From assembly GCA_009602735.1 (NCBI GenBank), contig WELA01010110.1:305744-329333 (forward strand): a stretch of 23,590 nt of DNA. The letters run 5' to 3'. Numbering within the stretch: the stretch's first letter is position 1; every line of letters begins with the position of its first letter. This DNA is from Mesotaenium endlicherianum (taxonomy: Eukaryota > Streptophyta > Zygnematophyceae > Zygnematales > Mesotaeniaceae). This document shows positions 11,525 through 20,500 of the stretch, in pieces. The translations under genes were made by a program, and so were the position numbers. Below the pieces are notes generated by a model. That model was given only the letters and a program-made list of their open reading frames with translations, searched no databases and had not been told where the DNA came from.

Positions 11525-11701
11525 CTGTACACAAAAGGCTAGGAAAGTCAAGTTAGTATGCTGCATAGTACATTGAGCCAAGAGACACACTATGTGAGCA
11601 AGTGGAAGGATCCTAGACAAGATGTTTAATGCTCTACATCATACACTTCCCAAGTTCCACCTAGACTCATCATACCACACAAGTAAGCCTCACACACTTA
11701 C
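11525..11701 (-). other. Predicted 177-nt spliceosomal intron in the leader upstream of element A pol
   Basis: On the minus strand the donor is ATGAG|GTAAGT (GT at 11701-11700). A perfect TACTAAC branch site lies at 11558-11552 with its branch A 28 nt from the acceptor. The acceptor is TTTTGTGTACAG|ATGCACG (AG at 11526-11525) after a pyrimidine-rich run. All three signals are at or near consensus and correctly spaced. The exons are a 5' leader starting at the PBS and a second exon holding the pol start. Other ATGs in the leader precede the pol ATG, so translation of pol would need leaky scanning or reinitiation. Confidence 0.6.
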
Positions 11702-11747
11702 CTCATGAGACAAAGAAGACAAGCACGGACATTCAAGAAAGGAATCA

Positions 11748-11759
11748 GCTTCGATACCA
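11748..11759 (-). promoter_or_regulatory. Primer-binding site next to LTR-C
   Basis: Minus strand TGGTATCGAAGC, one base after the LTR-C end. It resembles the plant tRNA-iMet type PBS (TGGTATCAGAGC) and the E2 site TGGTATCGGAGC. Confidence 0.65.
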
Positions 11760-12522
11760 CTCAAATGAATCTTGCTTATTCAAGATAAATATATCTCATT
11801 CAAATATATAAGATCAGAGGTAGGTGGAAGCGTGTAAAATCAGGGAGCGATCTTCGCCCTTATACAGAATTCCGTTTGCTCATCTTTACCCCTTGACTCA
11901 CTTGCCGTAGTGTGCCATAGTTGCACACTAACTGAAGGTACAAGAAAGAGGCGGACTTGAGGACTAGAACTTCTCCTTTAGAAACTTATGGCCTCTTGCC
12001 TACCAGGCATACAAGCAGGTATAAGCACATACACAACATCAGAGGATTGAATAGCAAAGGCGCTCTCATTCAGATGACCACATGTAGCTCAAAAACATCC
12101 CACTGACTTAGGTGCAAAACCATGGAATCTGTCCGCTATGTGACCCCGAAATGTCAGAGGGCATAACTTTGTCAATCCTACTCCAAATTGAGCAAACTTA
12201 ATGGCAACGGACGCATCTTGACGAGACCTTTCCAAATATCCTAGTTCGCTCCATTTGGAGCACAGACGAAGAAGCCATGGCAATTTCCGTGAAAATTGGT
12301 CATAATAACGAACCCAAATGTGCACACATGACTTGCAAGTAGAAATCCGACTGTAAAGCCTACTGTTCAGATGAGGGACCACGAGATCCCAGCCTGCTAT
12401 GTACCTAGTGACCACTTGGTTGACCACGGCGCAAGGTGCGCCGTTTTGTGGGAAACCCGTTAAGTTGGGACCCACGGATCTTGGTATAACGACCATGCTA
12501 ATTGGTCGGTTGACTGAAGTCC

Positions 12523-12599
12523 TTATTGTTCAGTTGAGTGATGACGGCTCCGCCTACCCAGGAGTTAACCAAACTGGTTGGACATCGGTTTACCAAATC
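12523..12599 (-). repeat. 77-bp block conserved between LTR-C and the E2 LTR
   Basis: Minus-strand block beginning GATTTGGTAAACCGATGTCC and containing GGTTAACTCCTGGGTAGGCGG. It aligns with 15562-15639 on the plus strand, with 43 of the first 50 positions identical by eye. Flanking LTR sequence is not alignable, so this is a conserved island. Confidence 0.6.
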
Positions 12600-12778
12600 T
12601 CAGTCGACCTTTCGACTTTCAGTATACTACAGTTACATGTGCCAATCTATAAATAATTATCTGAATGAATATATATATTCTCAGCAAACTGAGTCCAAGT
12701 ATACTGACTATTATTATACGAGCTTACTATATATCAACCTACTGATATTATGTCCTATATATATACAGGTAATCTCAA

Positions 12779-12886
12779 CAAACTATACTCTGATACAAAA
12801 TGTCATCCTGCTGACCTTCTCGACAAAGTCAGCAAACTACACTATGATACATAAGTCATCCTGCTGACCTTTTTGACGAAGTAAGT
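12779..12886 (+). repeat. Two tandem 54-bp units in LTR-C
   Basis: Units start at 12779 (CAAACTATACTCTGATAC...) and 12833 (CAAACTACACTATGATAC...). Both contain GTCATCCTGCTGACCTT followed by a GACRAAGT run. The period is 54 bp with about ten differences. Confidence 0.7.
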
Positions 12887-13015
12887 AAATTCGTATTATA
12901 TCGACATACATTCATTTATATGAACTCGCACATGTGAGTACATTAACATAATACTTGTTTAGTGATGTACTAATGTATGCAATTAATTAAATAAATAAGG
13001 AACTCATTCATTATA

Positions 13016-13630
13016 GTTATGGCCAAGCTTCAAGCTCTCACGACTCAGTAGAAATGAGCTAATGTGGATGCAACGATGATGAGTCTTTGCCATCAGAGGA
13101 TCAAAGGAACAACAAGTGCAATCAACATTATGCATCAACAAATCAAGTAAGTGAATGTAGAAAAATAGAAGCATGTGAACCGAACATATAAAAGCTTACA
13201 CCAAAATGGTGTTATCGTTTGGCCTAAGTAGCGTGCCTACGAATCCTATGCCCAGTGCCAACGAAATGAACATCGATCAAACTATCTAACTCGCATAACA
13301 CGTTATTGCGTTATCGTACACCCATAGTCAAACATACCTATGGACCAACCGACGAGGACATGACACGAGTCAATGCAAATTTGACTCTCTCTCACCCTTA
13401 CACTCCTTATCCCCAAACAATCTCGTGGCCATACCCGCTCGGATTGTCTAGCGTACTTGACGACTTAGCCGTGGACAGTTGGGGATCCCACTTGGTATCC
13501 GGGCCAACTCTACAACCTGAAGATCGACCTCCATACGTGTGGGCGGCGGCACCATGTGTGAAGGCAAAGAGAGTGCGCATAATCTGGAGGAAGCCTGCTG
13601 CCTCACAGCTGCTCAACAACAGATCTTCGT
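13016..13630. other. Between-element DNA, no recognised gene
   Basis: This separates LTR-C from the 5' LTR of element A'. A 109-codon plus-strand frame (13306-13635) and a 70-codon minus-strand frame (13407-13619) overlap in it; neither has a recognisable domain, and the longer one ends inside the LTR. The last five bases, TTCGT (13626-13630), would be the left target-site duplication of element A'. Confidence 0.4.
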
Positions 13631-14374
13631 TGTAAGGTCATAGTTTGTAAAGTGCATTTTTGAGTTGCATGAAATTGTGTTCTGATTGCATAGAAATGTA
13701 GAGTGCATTTTTTGTGGTCATTTTGATATAAAGTTCATCGAATTTGGTCAAGTATTGAGAAAGTTACGGATTTCTGAAGTTTAATTAGTTATGAGGTCGG
13801 TTGACGACTGTCCTTAATTCGCGGTGAGCGCGACCGTCGGATTGACCGGCAGCGTCGAGCAATCTGGCCCGTTAGAGTGAATTCGAACCTTCACGTAAGT
13901 TTGGCTGACGCGGAGTGCCGACTAGGTCGATTCACCTAGAAGTTTCGATTTAGCCTAGCGCGTCTAAGATAGAATATTCTAGTAATGTCGATGCATGTAT
14001 GTGGACGTCAATTCGGCCCGACACATCAGATTGGACTGATCTGGCTTACTCACGAACATTCTGGAAGGGACGATTTGACAAACACTACGGAAAATCCGTA
14101 GCTTCCTCCTAGGGAGGAGCACTTAGGCAGAAAATTATAAATAGGCATAACTTCGTTGTTTCTTATCAGTTTTCACTTCTGTAAATTTCTACGGGTTTGT
14201 AATGACAAGGCCTTTTATCCTACACCATTTGTGAGCAGTTTCTTGCTACTCAAAATGTTGAGTATTTTTCCTAAGCCTTGTTAGTAATATGCCGCTGCAC
14301 TCTCTAGTATGATTGCAACTAGTTCCTCTCCTCGTGAGTTACTACGCTTCCACTAGGGCACTCTACCCCTTTCA
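13631..14374 (+). repeat. 5' LTR of element A' (TG...CA, 744 bp)
   Basis: Runs TGTAAGGTCATAG ... CCCCTTTCA and is directly followed by a PBS, which makes it a 5' LTR. It belongs to the same family as the minus-strand LTR at 7104-7846, in opposite orientation. Differences are scattered, so the two belong to different insertions. Confidence 0.87.
14136..14143 (+). promoter_or_regulatory. TATA box of the element A' LTR
   Basis: TATAAATA within AAAATTATAAATAGGC, conserved in the inverted LTR copy. It is about 230 bp before the LTR end, so R and U5 would follow it. Confidence 0.55.
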
Positions 14375-14376
14375 TC

Positions 14377-14388
14377 TCGTATCGGAGC
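14377..14388 (+). promoter_or_regulatory. Primer-binding site of element A'
   Basis: TCGTATCGGAGC, two bases after the LTR CA end; it differs at one position from the E2 site TGGTATCGGAGC, so it is probably a mutated tRNA-iMet-type PBS. Confidence 0.65.
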
Positions 14389-14411
14389 TGGGCTAGTTTG
14401 CATATTATATT

Positions 14412-15222
14412 ATGGAGTCGCAGCCGGCAGCTGGAGGAGGCGAACATGTCGAGCATGTTGAGCATGTTGAGCGCGCGGGGCAGCAGGCAGCACCAACAAT
14501 GACCAGAGAGCAACAAGAGATGCAGGCGATGCTAAGGCAAATGGCGAATGCAATTGGAGGAGAAGTCTACACCCAGTTTCAACAAAATATGCGAGCGGAG
14601 GTGGAGAGAATGGTGCAAGTTGTTATGGGGAACGCCGCTTCGACGAGTTCGGCACCTGCACCTGTTGTGCCACCAATTCATGTTAACCCAGTGGTGCAAC
14701 CAGTTATTCACCCGCATCAGGAGTGCGTACGCCTAAGCCTGAAGTTTATACTGGAGAGCGTGGATTGCCGCCTGTTCATCAATGGATTTTTGGAGTGAAG
14801 AAGTTTATGGAGTATTCTGCGCTCACGCCCGACAGGCAAGTCGCCTTTGTCATAACTTTACTACAGAAGAGTGCTGGAGCTTGGTATGAGCGACAGGAGC
14901 AGCTCTCTGGAGTTCCTGCTACTGTTGATCAACTATTTGAAGGCTTGAAGAGGCAATTTCAACCTATTGCACCCGAGGCTACCGCTCGAGATCTATTGGT
15001 GCGCCTTCGTCAACGAGGAAGCGTTCAGGAGTATGTATCGCGCTTCAACGAGCTGGTGCTTCAATGTCCATCCATGCACGAGTCGGAGATGATGGACAAG
15101 TTCAAGAGAGGACTCAAGCCAACTGTGGCCAAGGAAGTGGCGCTCAAGGACCCTACCAGTCTTGGAGAAATGATGGCATTGGCAACAAGGGTCGACGCTG
15201 TGGAGTATAGTCAGAGGCAGTG
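14412..15222 (+). pseudogene. gag: gag of element A', frameshifted and disrupted by E2
   Basis: The ATG at 14412 opens a frame with a Gly/Ala N-terminus, a 9-bp triplicated run encoding HVEHVEHVE (residues 12-20) and a Gln/Met-rich helical region. Near 14720-14726 the homologous reading moves to another frame, consistent with loss of one base. The second frame carries a Gag capsid-like region (HQWIFGVKKFMEYSALTPD..., then GAWYERQEQL and the YVSRFNELV block). It stays open until the E2 LTR begins at 15223; the codons after that are LTR sequence. No zinc knuckle is reached. The capsid pattern (W..., YV.RF..L) is typical of Ty3 retrotransposon Gag. The frameshift and the insertion both disable it. 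Confidence 0.8.
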
Positions 15223-15287
15223 TGTAATGAATCAGTATATTAGTAGATATAATATTCATTTAAATATAATAGTTAATTTAGTGCAGC

Positions 15288-15365
15288 CTGTTGGACTTTA
15301 GTTAGTAGTCAGTCTGCTGAACTTTAGTTAGTAATCAGTCTGCTGGACTTTACATAATTATCAGT
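15288..15365 (+). repeat. Three 26-bp tandem units in the E2 LTR
   Basis: Units at 15288-15313, 15314-15339 and 15340-15365, of pattern CTGYTGRACTTTA...AATCAGT; the third is more diverged. The set is repeated in the 3' LTR at 23389-23466. Tandem units near the start of U3 are often enhancers, but that is inference here. Confidence 0.75.
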
Positions 15366-15561
15366 TTAATGACTCGGCCAAAAGCAGCAGGCTGAAGTCA
15401 ACTTAAGTCAGCTTGCTGACACATTCTTTGACAGCCAGCTGACTTCCGTGCTCGGTAGCAGCGAACTGCCTTGATATGCATCTAAGTACCACCTGCTAGA
15501 TGAATGGCCAGATGACATCCCCATGATGGATGGCTATTCGGGATGATGGGAGATGGCGGTG

Positions 15562-15639
15562 GATTTGGTTAACCGAGGTCCTACCAACGTGGTTAACTCC
15601 CGGGTAGGCGGTGCCATCGCACTGACCGTTGAACAGTAA
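15562..15639 (+). repeat. Block conserved with LTR-C
   Basis: Plus-strand partner of 12523-12599; contains GGTTAACTCCCGGGTAGGCGG. The antisense strand of both copies can be read as similar peptides containing AYPGVN and TSV.QI, though substitutions are not concentrated at third positions. Confidence 0.6.
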
Positions 15640-15969
15640 ACTCATTCCATGTACATATGCTAGGCATTGCTCTCGAGTTCGGCATTCGGAAACGAGGCCA
15701 ACTCTCTTGTACAGCTTACTGAGAGAGATCTGAATCCAAGGCGAGAAGCCATTGATACGCACTGTCTTCTAACCTTGCTTATGTATGAGTTTACTGATTT
15801 GCATTATTGATGCTAGTTTACTCGCATTTGACTTACGAGTATTATTCACTGCTAGTGTATTGTCCTTTGCCGTTTAACCAGTTAACGGAAATTACCATCA
15901 AGATTACTTGCTGATATAAAGATCTTTATTAATTGTTAATCGCCTATTTGGTAAGTCGATTCATTTCAG

Positions 15970-15981
15970 TGGTATCGGAGC
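15970..15981 (+). promoter_or_regulatory. Primer-binding site of E2
   Basis: TGGTATCGGAGC, one base after the LTR end. It differs at one position from the plant tRNA-iMet type PBS TGGTATCAGAGC, and that G could still pair with U in the tRNA. It lies only 21 bases before the gag ATG, so the leader is very short. Confidence 0.8.
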
Positions 15982-16002
15982 AGTTATCACAGTCTTCTTT
16001 GT

Positions 16003-17481
16003 ATGGTAAGGACAAGGTCTCAAACTAGCAACTCCCGAGACATGGAGAACCAGGATAACGAGAATGTCGAAAACCAGGCGGAAAGCCATGTAGCGGGAAA
16101 CCGTACCTATTCGGAAGCAGTAGCGGATACTGCAGCTAGGGAGGCTGCAGATGAGGCAGCTGCTATTGCCTCAGTCGCAGCTCAGCAAGCTGAGGAGGAG
16201 ATAGCCAGACTAGAAGCTGAACAAGTAGCAAAGGCCGCTGAAGATATACAAAGGAGGGAAGGACAGCCAGCTGACGAGCGCACTGTTGAAGAACTTATGG
16301 CATCAAGGGCCAATGTTCTGAACCCACCTCCTGCCGTACAACTCAATGTACCCCTAGGTCAAATACGTGACCGGCTGAATGCGGCAGGAATTGCTGCTGC
16401 AGGAGCGAGAGGGATTGTTGAGGACACTACTCAGCGAGTAGATGCCAATGCTGCTGCTGCATTTGCTAATCTACCACCCCAAAATGTAGACTTGGGAGCA
16501 TTGTTCGTTCAGATGCAGTCGCAAATGGCGACCATGTATCAGTCCCAGCAGGAGGACAAAAGAATCATAATGTCCCTACTCCGGGACAGAGACCAACTGG
16601 GGTCTCACACCACTAGTGGTGGTGGCCGAGGGCCTAGTAAGCCCAAGCCGAAACCTCCCCAGGACTATGATCCTGAGGGAAACAGAAAATATTACCTGAT
16701 CAAGTTTCTCGCGGATGTTGAGCAGTGGCTGGAGAACTACCCAGAACTGCAAGATTACGAGAAGGTCAGGCACACCGGTGCGCTACTGAAAGGCAGTGCC
16801 GCAGACTGGTGGCTTTACTGGAAGGAAGAGCGTAAGGCTCGGCAACTCGGTGACCCTACGTGGGTAGAGTTTGTCGAGAAGTTGCATGAGAAGTTTGATG
16901 TCATCAACCAGCAGGAGAAAGCTATCTATGCGATGATCTCCCTGACACTGAAGCAGACCACTTCAGTTGCTGAGTTTGCTCAAAAGTTCCAAGAGAACAT
17001 GATGAAGCAGCCTGATTTGCCAGAACGGTATAGGATAGCATACTTCAGGTATGGCTTGAAATCCGAGGTCTCTGGTCATTTTGCTGAGAAAAAGTATGAG
17101 AAACTGGCTGACTTGATCCAGGATGCTGACGCCTGGGATCAGCAGCAGTTCAATCACAAGCGCCAGAGTAACGCTTTGGTGTCTAAGATTGTCAAAAAGC
17201 CCCACGGTTCCTACAATGCAGTTGAAGGAGACCAGGCTGAGGATAATCAGGGTGATGAATATGAGTATGAGTACAATGCTATTCAGTCTAGAGGTAGAGG
17301 TGGTCCCTCTCGAGGTGGCTATGGAAGGGGTGGTGGTAGGACTAAGCCGAGACCAGCCTCAGCAAAATCTACTTGCTACCATTGTCAGCAGAAAGGCCAC
17401 TACAGAGAACAGTGTCCGGTCAAGCACCTGCCTAAGGTCGAGAGAAAAGACCAGCCTTTAAAAGACAGCAACAGTCAGTAA
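16003..17481 (+). CDS. gag: Gag of E2 (capsid and nucleocapsid)
   Basis: 492 residues, intact. The N-terminus is Ala/Glu-rich and likely coiled coil (about 36-90). It is followed by a proline-containing linker and a second helical segment, then a basic Pro/Lys stretch (211-219). The capsid region is about 228-385 with WLENYPELQ and DWWLYWKE. An RGG-type Arg/Gly-rich box spans about 429-446 and a zinc knuckle C458-C461-H466-C471 (CX2CX4HX4C) follows. Gag assembles the particle and packages element RNA through the knuckle and RGG box. The start ATG follows the PBS by 21 bases and is the first ATG after it except for none in frame. It reads ATG|GTAAGG, a near-consensus splice donor. The stop TAA (17479-17481) lies inside the hairpin of the frameshift signal. 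Confidence 0.93.
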   Translation: MVRTRSQTSNSRDMENQDNENVENQAESHVAGNRTYSEAVADTAAREAADEAAAIASVAAQQAEEEIARLEAEQVAKAAEDIQRREGQPADERTVEELMASRANVLNPPPAVQLNVPLGQIRDRLNAAGIAAAGARGIVEDTTQRVDANAAAAFANLPPQNVDLGALFVQMQSQMATMYQSQQEDKRIIMSLLRDRDQLGSHTTSGGGRGPSKPKPKPPQDYDPEGNRKYYLIKFLADVEQWLENYPELQDYEKVRHTGALLKGSAADWWLYWKEERKARQLGDPTWVEFVEKLHEKFDVINQQEKAIYAMISLTLKQTTSVAEFAQKFQENMMKQPDLPERYRIAYFRYGLKSEVSGHFAEKKYEKLADLIQDADAWDQQQFNHKRQSNALVSKIVKKPHGSYNAVEGDQAEDNQGDEYEYEYNAIQSRGRGGPSRGGYGRGGGRTKPRPASAKSTCYHCQQKGHYREQCPVKHLPKVERKDQPLKDSNSQ

Positions 17482-17498
17482 TCCAGTCTACTGACTGT
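17457..17498 (+). promoter_or_regulatory. -1 ribosomal frameshift signal between gag and pol
   Basis: Slippery heptamer T TTA AAA (17457-17463) lies in the gag phase X XXY YYZ. A 7-nt spacer leads to a perfect 10-bp hairpin, ACAGTCAGTA (17471-17480) with TACTGACTGT (17489-17498), and an 8-nt loop. The pol frame is open from 17436, so a -1 slip here leads straight into pol. The loop bases ATCCAGT (17481-17487) are complementary to ACTGGAT at 17564-17570, so a long-range pseudoknot is possible. Confidence 0.85.
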
Positions 17499-17549
17499 GA
17501 GGATGCTAGAGATAGTGAGTCGTCACTAGCTGCCCTCGTAGCAGGTATT

Positions 17550-20500
17550 ATGGGTCCTGCTGAACTGGATTCACTATGCATGCCTGACAAACAGATAAAG
17601 GAGACCATCAGTAATATAGACGTCCAGAGAGTGCACACTCTGGATGCTCTTGTTCCACCTGATGTCCAACATTTCTTTGCTACGTCAGGAGAACAATGCG
17701 AAAGTCAGGAAAAGACAGTCCCCCCTATCCTACTGCATTGCATGATTGCAGGTAGGAAGGTGAGGGCATTTGTTGACGGAGGGGCGTCACATACTTTTAT
17801 TCACAAGGACTTAGTTAAGCGGCTAAGGCTGCCTACTGTCACCCAAGGGAATAGAAAAATATTCCTTGGAGATGCCTCAAGTATCCCGGGAGGAGTTATA
17901 ACCAAGCCTATTGAGGTCCAGTTAGGTTCTGGCATTGCAGTTCTAACTGAAACGCTTACATTTGAGGTACTCAACACTGGCTTTTATGATCTCGTGCTAG
18001 GCAGGTCCTGGCTTAATAGACATCAAGCTGAAGTGTGTTGGAGCAGAGGTACAGTTAAAGTGAGAGGAGCCAGTGATGGGCAGACTGACTTGGCACCCAC
18101 CAGTGCTCTTCCTCTTGTCCTGTGTGGATGGCAAATGAAGGAAAAGAAGAGGCTTCCAGAAGGATGCAAGTTGCTGAATGCAATGGAGTTCGTCAAAAGC
18201 TGGAACCAGAAGGAAGACAGAATGTTCTGTCTGCTGCTAAGAGAGGTACCTCCTCAACCTGAAGAAGTGGTTGAGAAAAAGGTAAGCCCTCCGGAGCACC
18301 CTACTGCTGCAAAAATTGTTGCTCAGTACACTGATGTGTTTAACATGCCTCCAGGACTACCCCCTAAAAGGGAAGTAGATCATAGGATTGATCTATTACC
18401 TGGTAGCCAGCCACCCTGGCAACGCACTTATGGCTTGTCTTATTTGGAGAGCGAGGAGTTGAAAACACAGATTGCAGAGCTGGAGGAAAATGGTTACATT
18501 TCTCCCAGTAAATCACCGTACGGCGCACCTATCCTATTTGTTAAGAAAAAGGATGGCAGTATGCGGATGTGTGTGGATTACAGAGCCCTGAACAGAATTA
18601 CAGTAAAGAACAAGTATGCTTTACCCAGAATCGAGGACTTGCTTGATACCCTGTCTGGCGCTAAGGTGTTCAGTAAGATAGATCTCAAGAGTGGTTATCA
18701 TCAAATCAGAATTGCTGAGGGGGATGAACACAAGACTGCTTTCCGCACACGTTATGGACACTATGAGTTCAACGTGATGCCATTTGGACTGACTAATGCT
18801 CCTGCTACCTTTATGGGTGCTATGAATGACATTTTCAGACCTTATTTGGATAAGTTTGTGCAAGTTTTCCTGGATGATATTTTAATTTTCTCTAAAGATG
18901 AAGCTCAGCACACTGAACACTTAAAGAAAGTGCTGGACACTCTGCGGAAAAATCACTTGTATGCTAAAATGAGCAAGTGTGATTTCTTTAAGGAAAGTAT
19001 TGAATTCTTAGGCCACGTTGTCAGTAAAGAGGGCATCAGTGTGGATCCTAAGAAAGTCCAGACCATAAGGGACTGGCCAGTACCACAGTCTGTCTCTGAA
19101 GTTAGATCCTTCCTCGGGTTGGCTAACTACTATAGGAGATTTATTGAGAATTATTCCACAAAGGCCAGTAAACTGACTGACCTTACTAAGAAAGACATCG
19201 GGTATGTGTGGGGGGAAGAGCAGCAGGCTGCCTTCCAGACCCTTAAAGATGCCCTTTGTTCTGCCCCAGTGCTAGCCGTGTATGACCCCAGCAAACCGGT
19301 GCAGGTGGTTACTGATGCCTCTGATTTTGCCATGGGTGCTATTTTGTTGCAGCCTGCTGACAAAACCACAAAGGATGGTAAGGTACGGCAGGAGTGGCAT
19401 CCTGTGTTGTATGAGTCTATGAAATTTAATCCAGCGGAGATTAATTACTCAGTGCATGATAAAGAGCTGCTAGCTATCATTCATGTACTCAAACAGTGGA
19501 GAGCATACTTACATGGTAAAGCTTTTAAGGTGATTACAGATCATCTAGCTCTGACCCACTTTCAGAAGAAGTCCAAGCTGTCGAGGAGGGAGAACCGCTG
19601 GAGCCAGATGCTGGAGCAGTTCCAAGTCCAGATCGACTACAAACCAGGGAAGTTGAATCCTGCTGATGCACTCTCTAGAAGACCTGACTTGCAAGAAAGG
19701 AACTTTAGTCAGCATGCTGTAGATAAAGTCCTGTGTGCACTCACTTCACTAAAGGTGAAAAAGTCCTTCCTTGAACAACTTAGGAAAGCCTACCTTTCTG
19801 ACCCAACATTTGAGCCCAGCCCCACTACTGGTGTGTGTCGTGCTACTGCACTCGGGTATAAGCTCAAGGGAGGGGTCTGGGTGACTGAAACCACTTCAGG
19901 CAGGCTGAAGCTGGTCATTCCTAATAACTTGGAAATAAGGTCTCTCTTACTGAGTCAAGCTCATGACAGTCTCCTGGGTGGACATTTGGGGCAGGCCAAA
20001 ACTGTTGGCAAACTGGCAAAACATTATCATTGGGAGGGGTTACCCCGGGAGGTCTTGAAATATGTCAAGTCCTGTGACCAGTGTCAGAGAAATAAGTCTC
20101 GGCACACACCACCCGGAGGTCTCTTGCAACCGCTACCCATCCCAGCGGGACGCTGGGAAACTATATCCATGGACTGGGTGGTCTCACTACCAAGAACTGC
20201 CAACGGGCATGATTCAATACTGGTAGTCGTGGATAAACTGACAAAAATGGTCATTTTTATCCCCACAACTGTCAAAGTGACTGCACTCGAAACAGCGAGA
20301 CAGTTTTACAACCATGTAGTATGCCAACATGGGCTCCCTTCTAATATCATCTCAGACAGAGACTCAAAATTCACCTCTAAGTTCTGGAGAGCTTTAATGG
20401 GGTTAATGGGAGTCAAACAGCTGCTCAGCACAGCAAACCACCCTCAGACTGATGGGCAGACTGAAAGAACTAACCGAGTTCTGCAGGAGGTGCTGAGAGC

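Larger units (their letters stand above)
11761..13015 (-). repeat. LTR-C: diverged 5' LTR of a third family, minus strand
   Basis: The right-to-left end GATTCATTTGA-G-TGGTATCG matches the E2 LTR end GATTCATTTCA-G-TGGTATCG. The distal end TATAATGAATGAG resembles the E2 start TGTAATGAATCAG. A 77-bp internal block is about 86 percent identical to E2 over its first 50 bases. The rest does not align by eye. At about 1,255 bp it is longer than the E2 LTR. The terminal dinucleotides have decayed (TA...GA instead of TG...CA). The boundary at 13015 is approximate. No second LTR of this family is in the window. Confidence 0.5.
13631..15222 (+). mobile_element. Element A': 5' LTR, PBS and partial gag, interrupted by element E2
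   Basis: The plus-strand element of the A family begins at 13631. Its gag is cut at 15222 by the E2 LTR, so the remainder should resume to the right of E2 beyond the window. Confidence 0.8.
15223..15968 (+). repeat. 5' LTR of E2 (TG...CA, 746 bp)
   Basis: Starts TGTAATGAATCAG, ends GATTCATTTCA and is followed by one base and the PBS. The first 267 bp match the 3' LTR with no indels. It contains three 26-bp tandem units and the block shared with LTR-C. I did not find a TATA box I trust. Confidence 0.93.

Noticed and set aside
13495..13507. PBS-like TGGTATCCGGGCC
   Set aside because: No LTR end precedes it and it diverges from the other three PBS after seven bases.
13306..13635. 109-codon plus-strand ORF before the A' LTR
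   Set aside because: No domain recognised; it ends inside the LTR and an antisense frame covers the same bases.
15915..15920. TATAAA near the end of the E2 LTR as promoter
   Set aside because: Only about 50 bases remain before the LTR end, leaving almost no room for R and U5.
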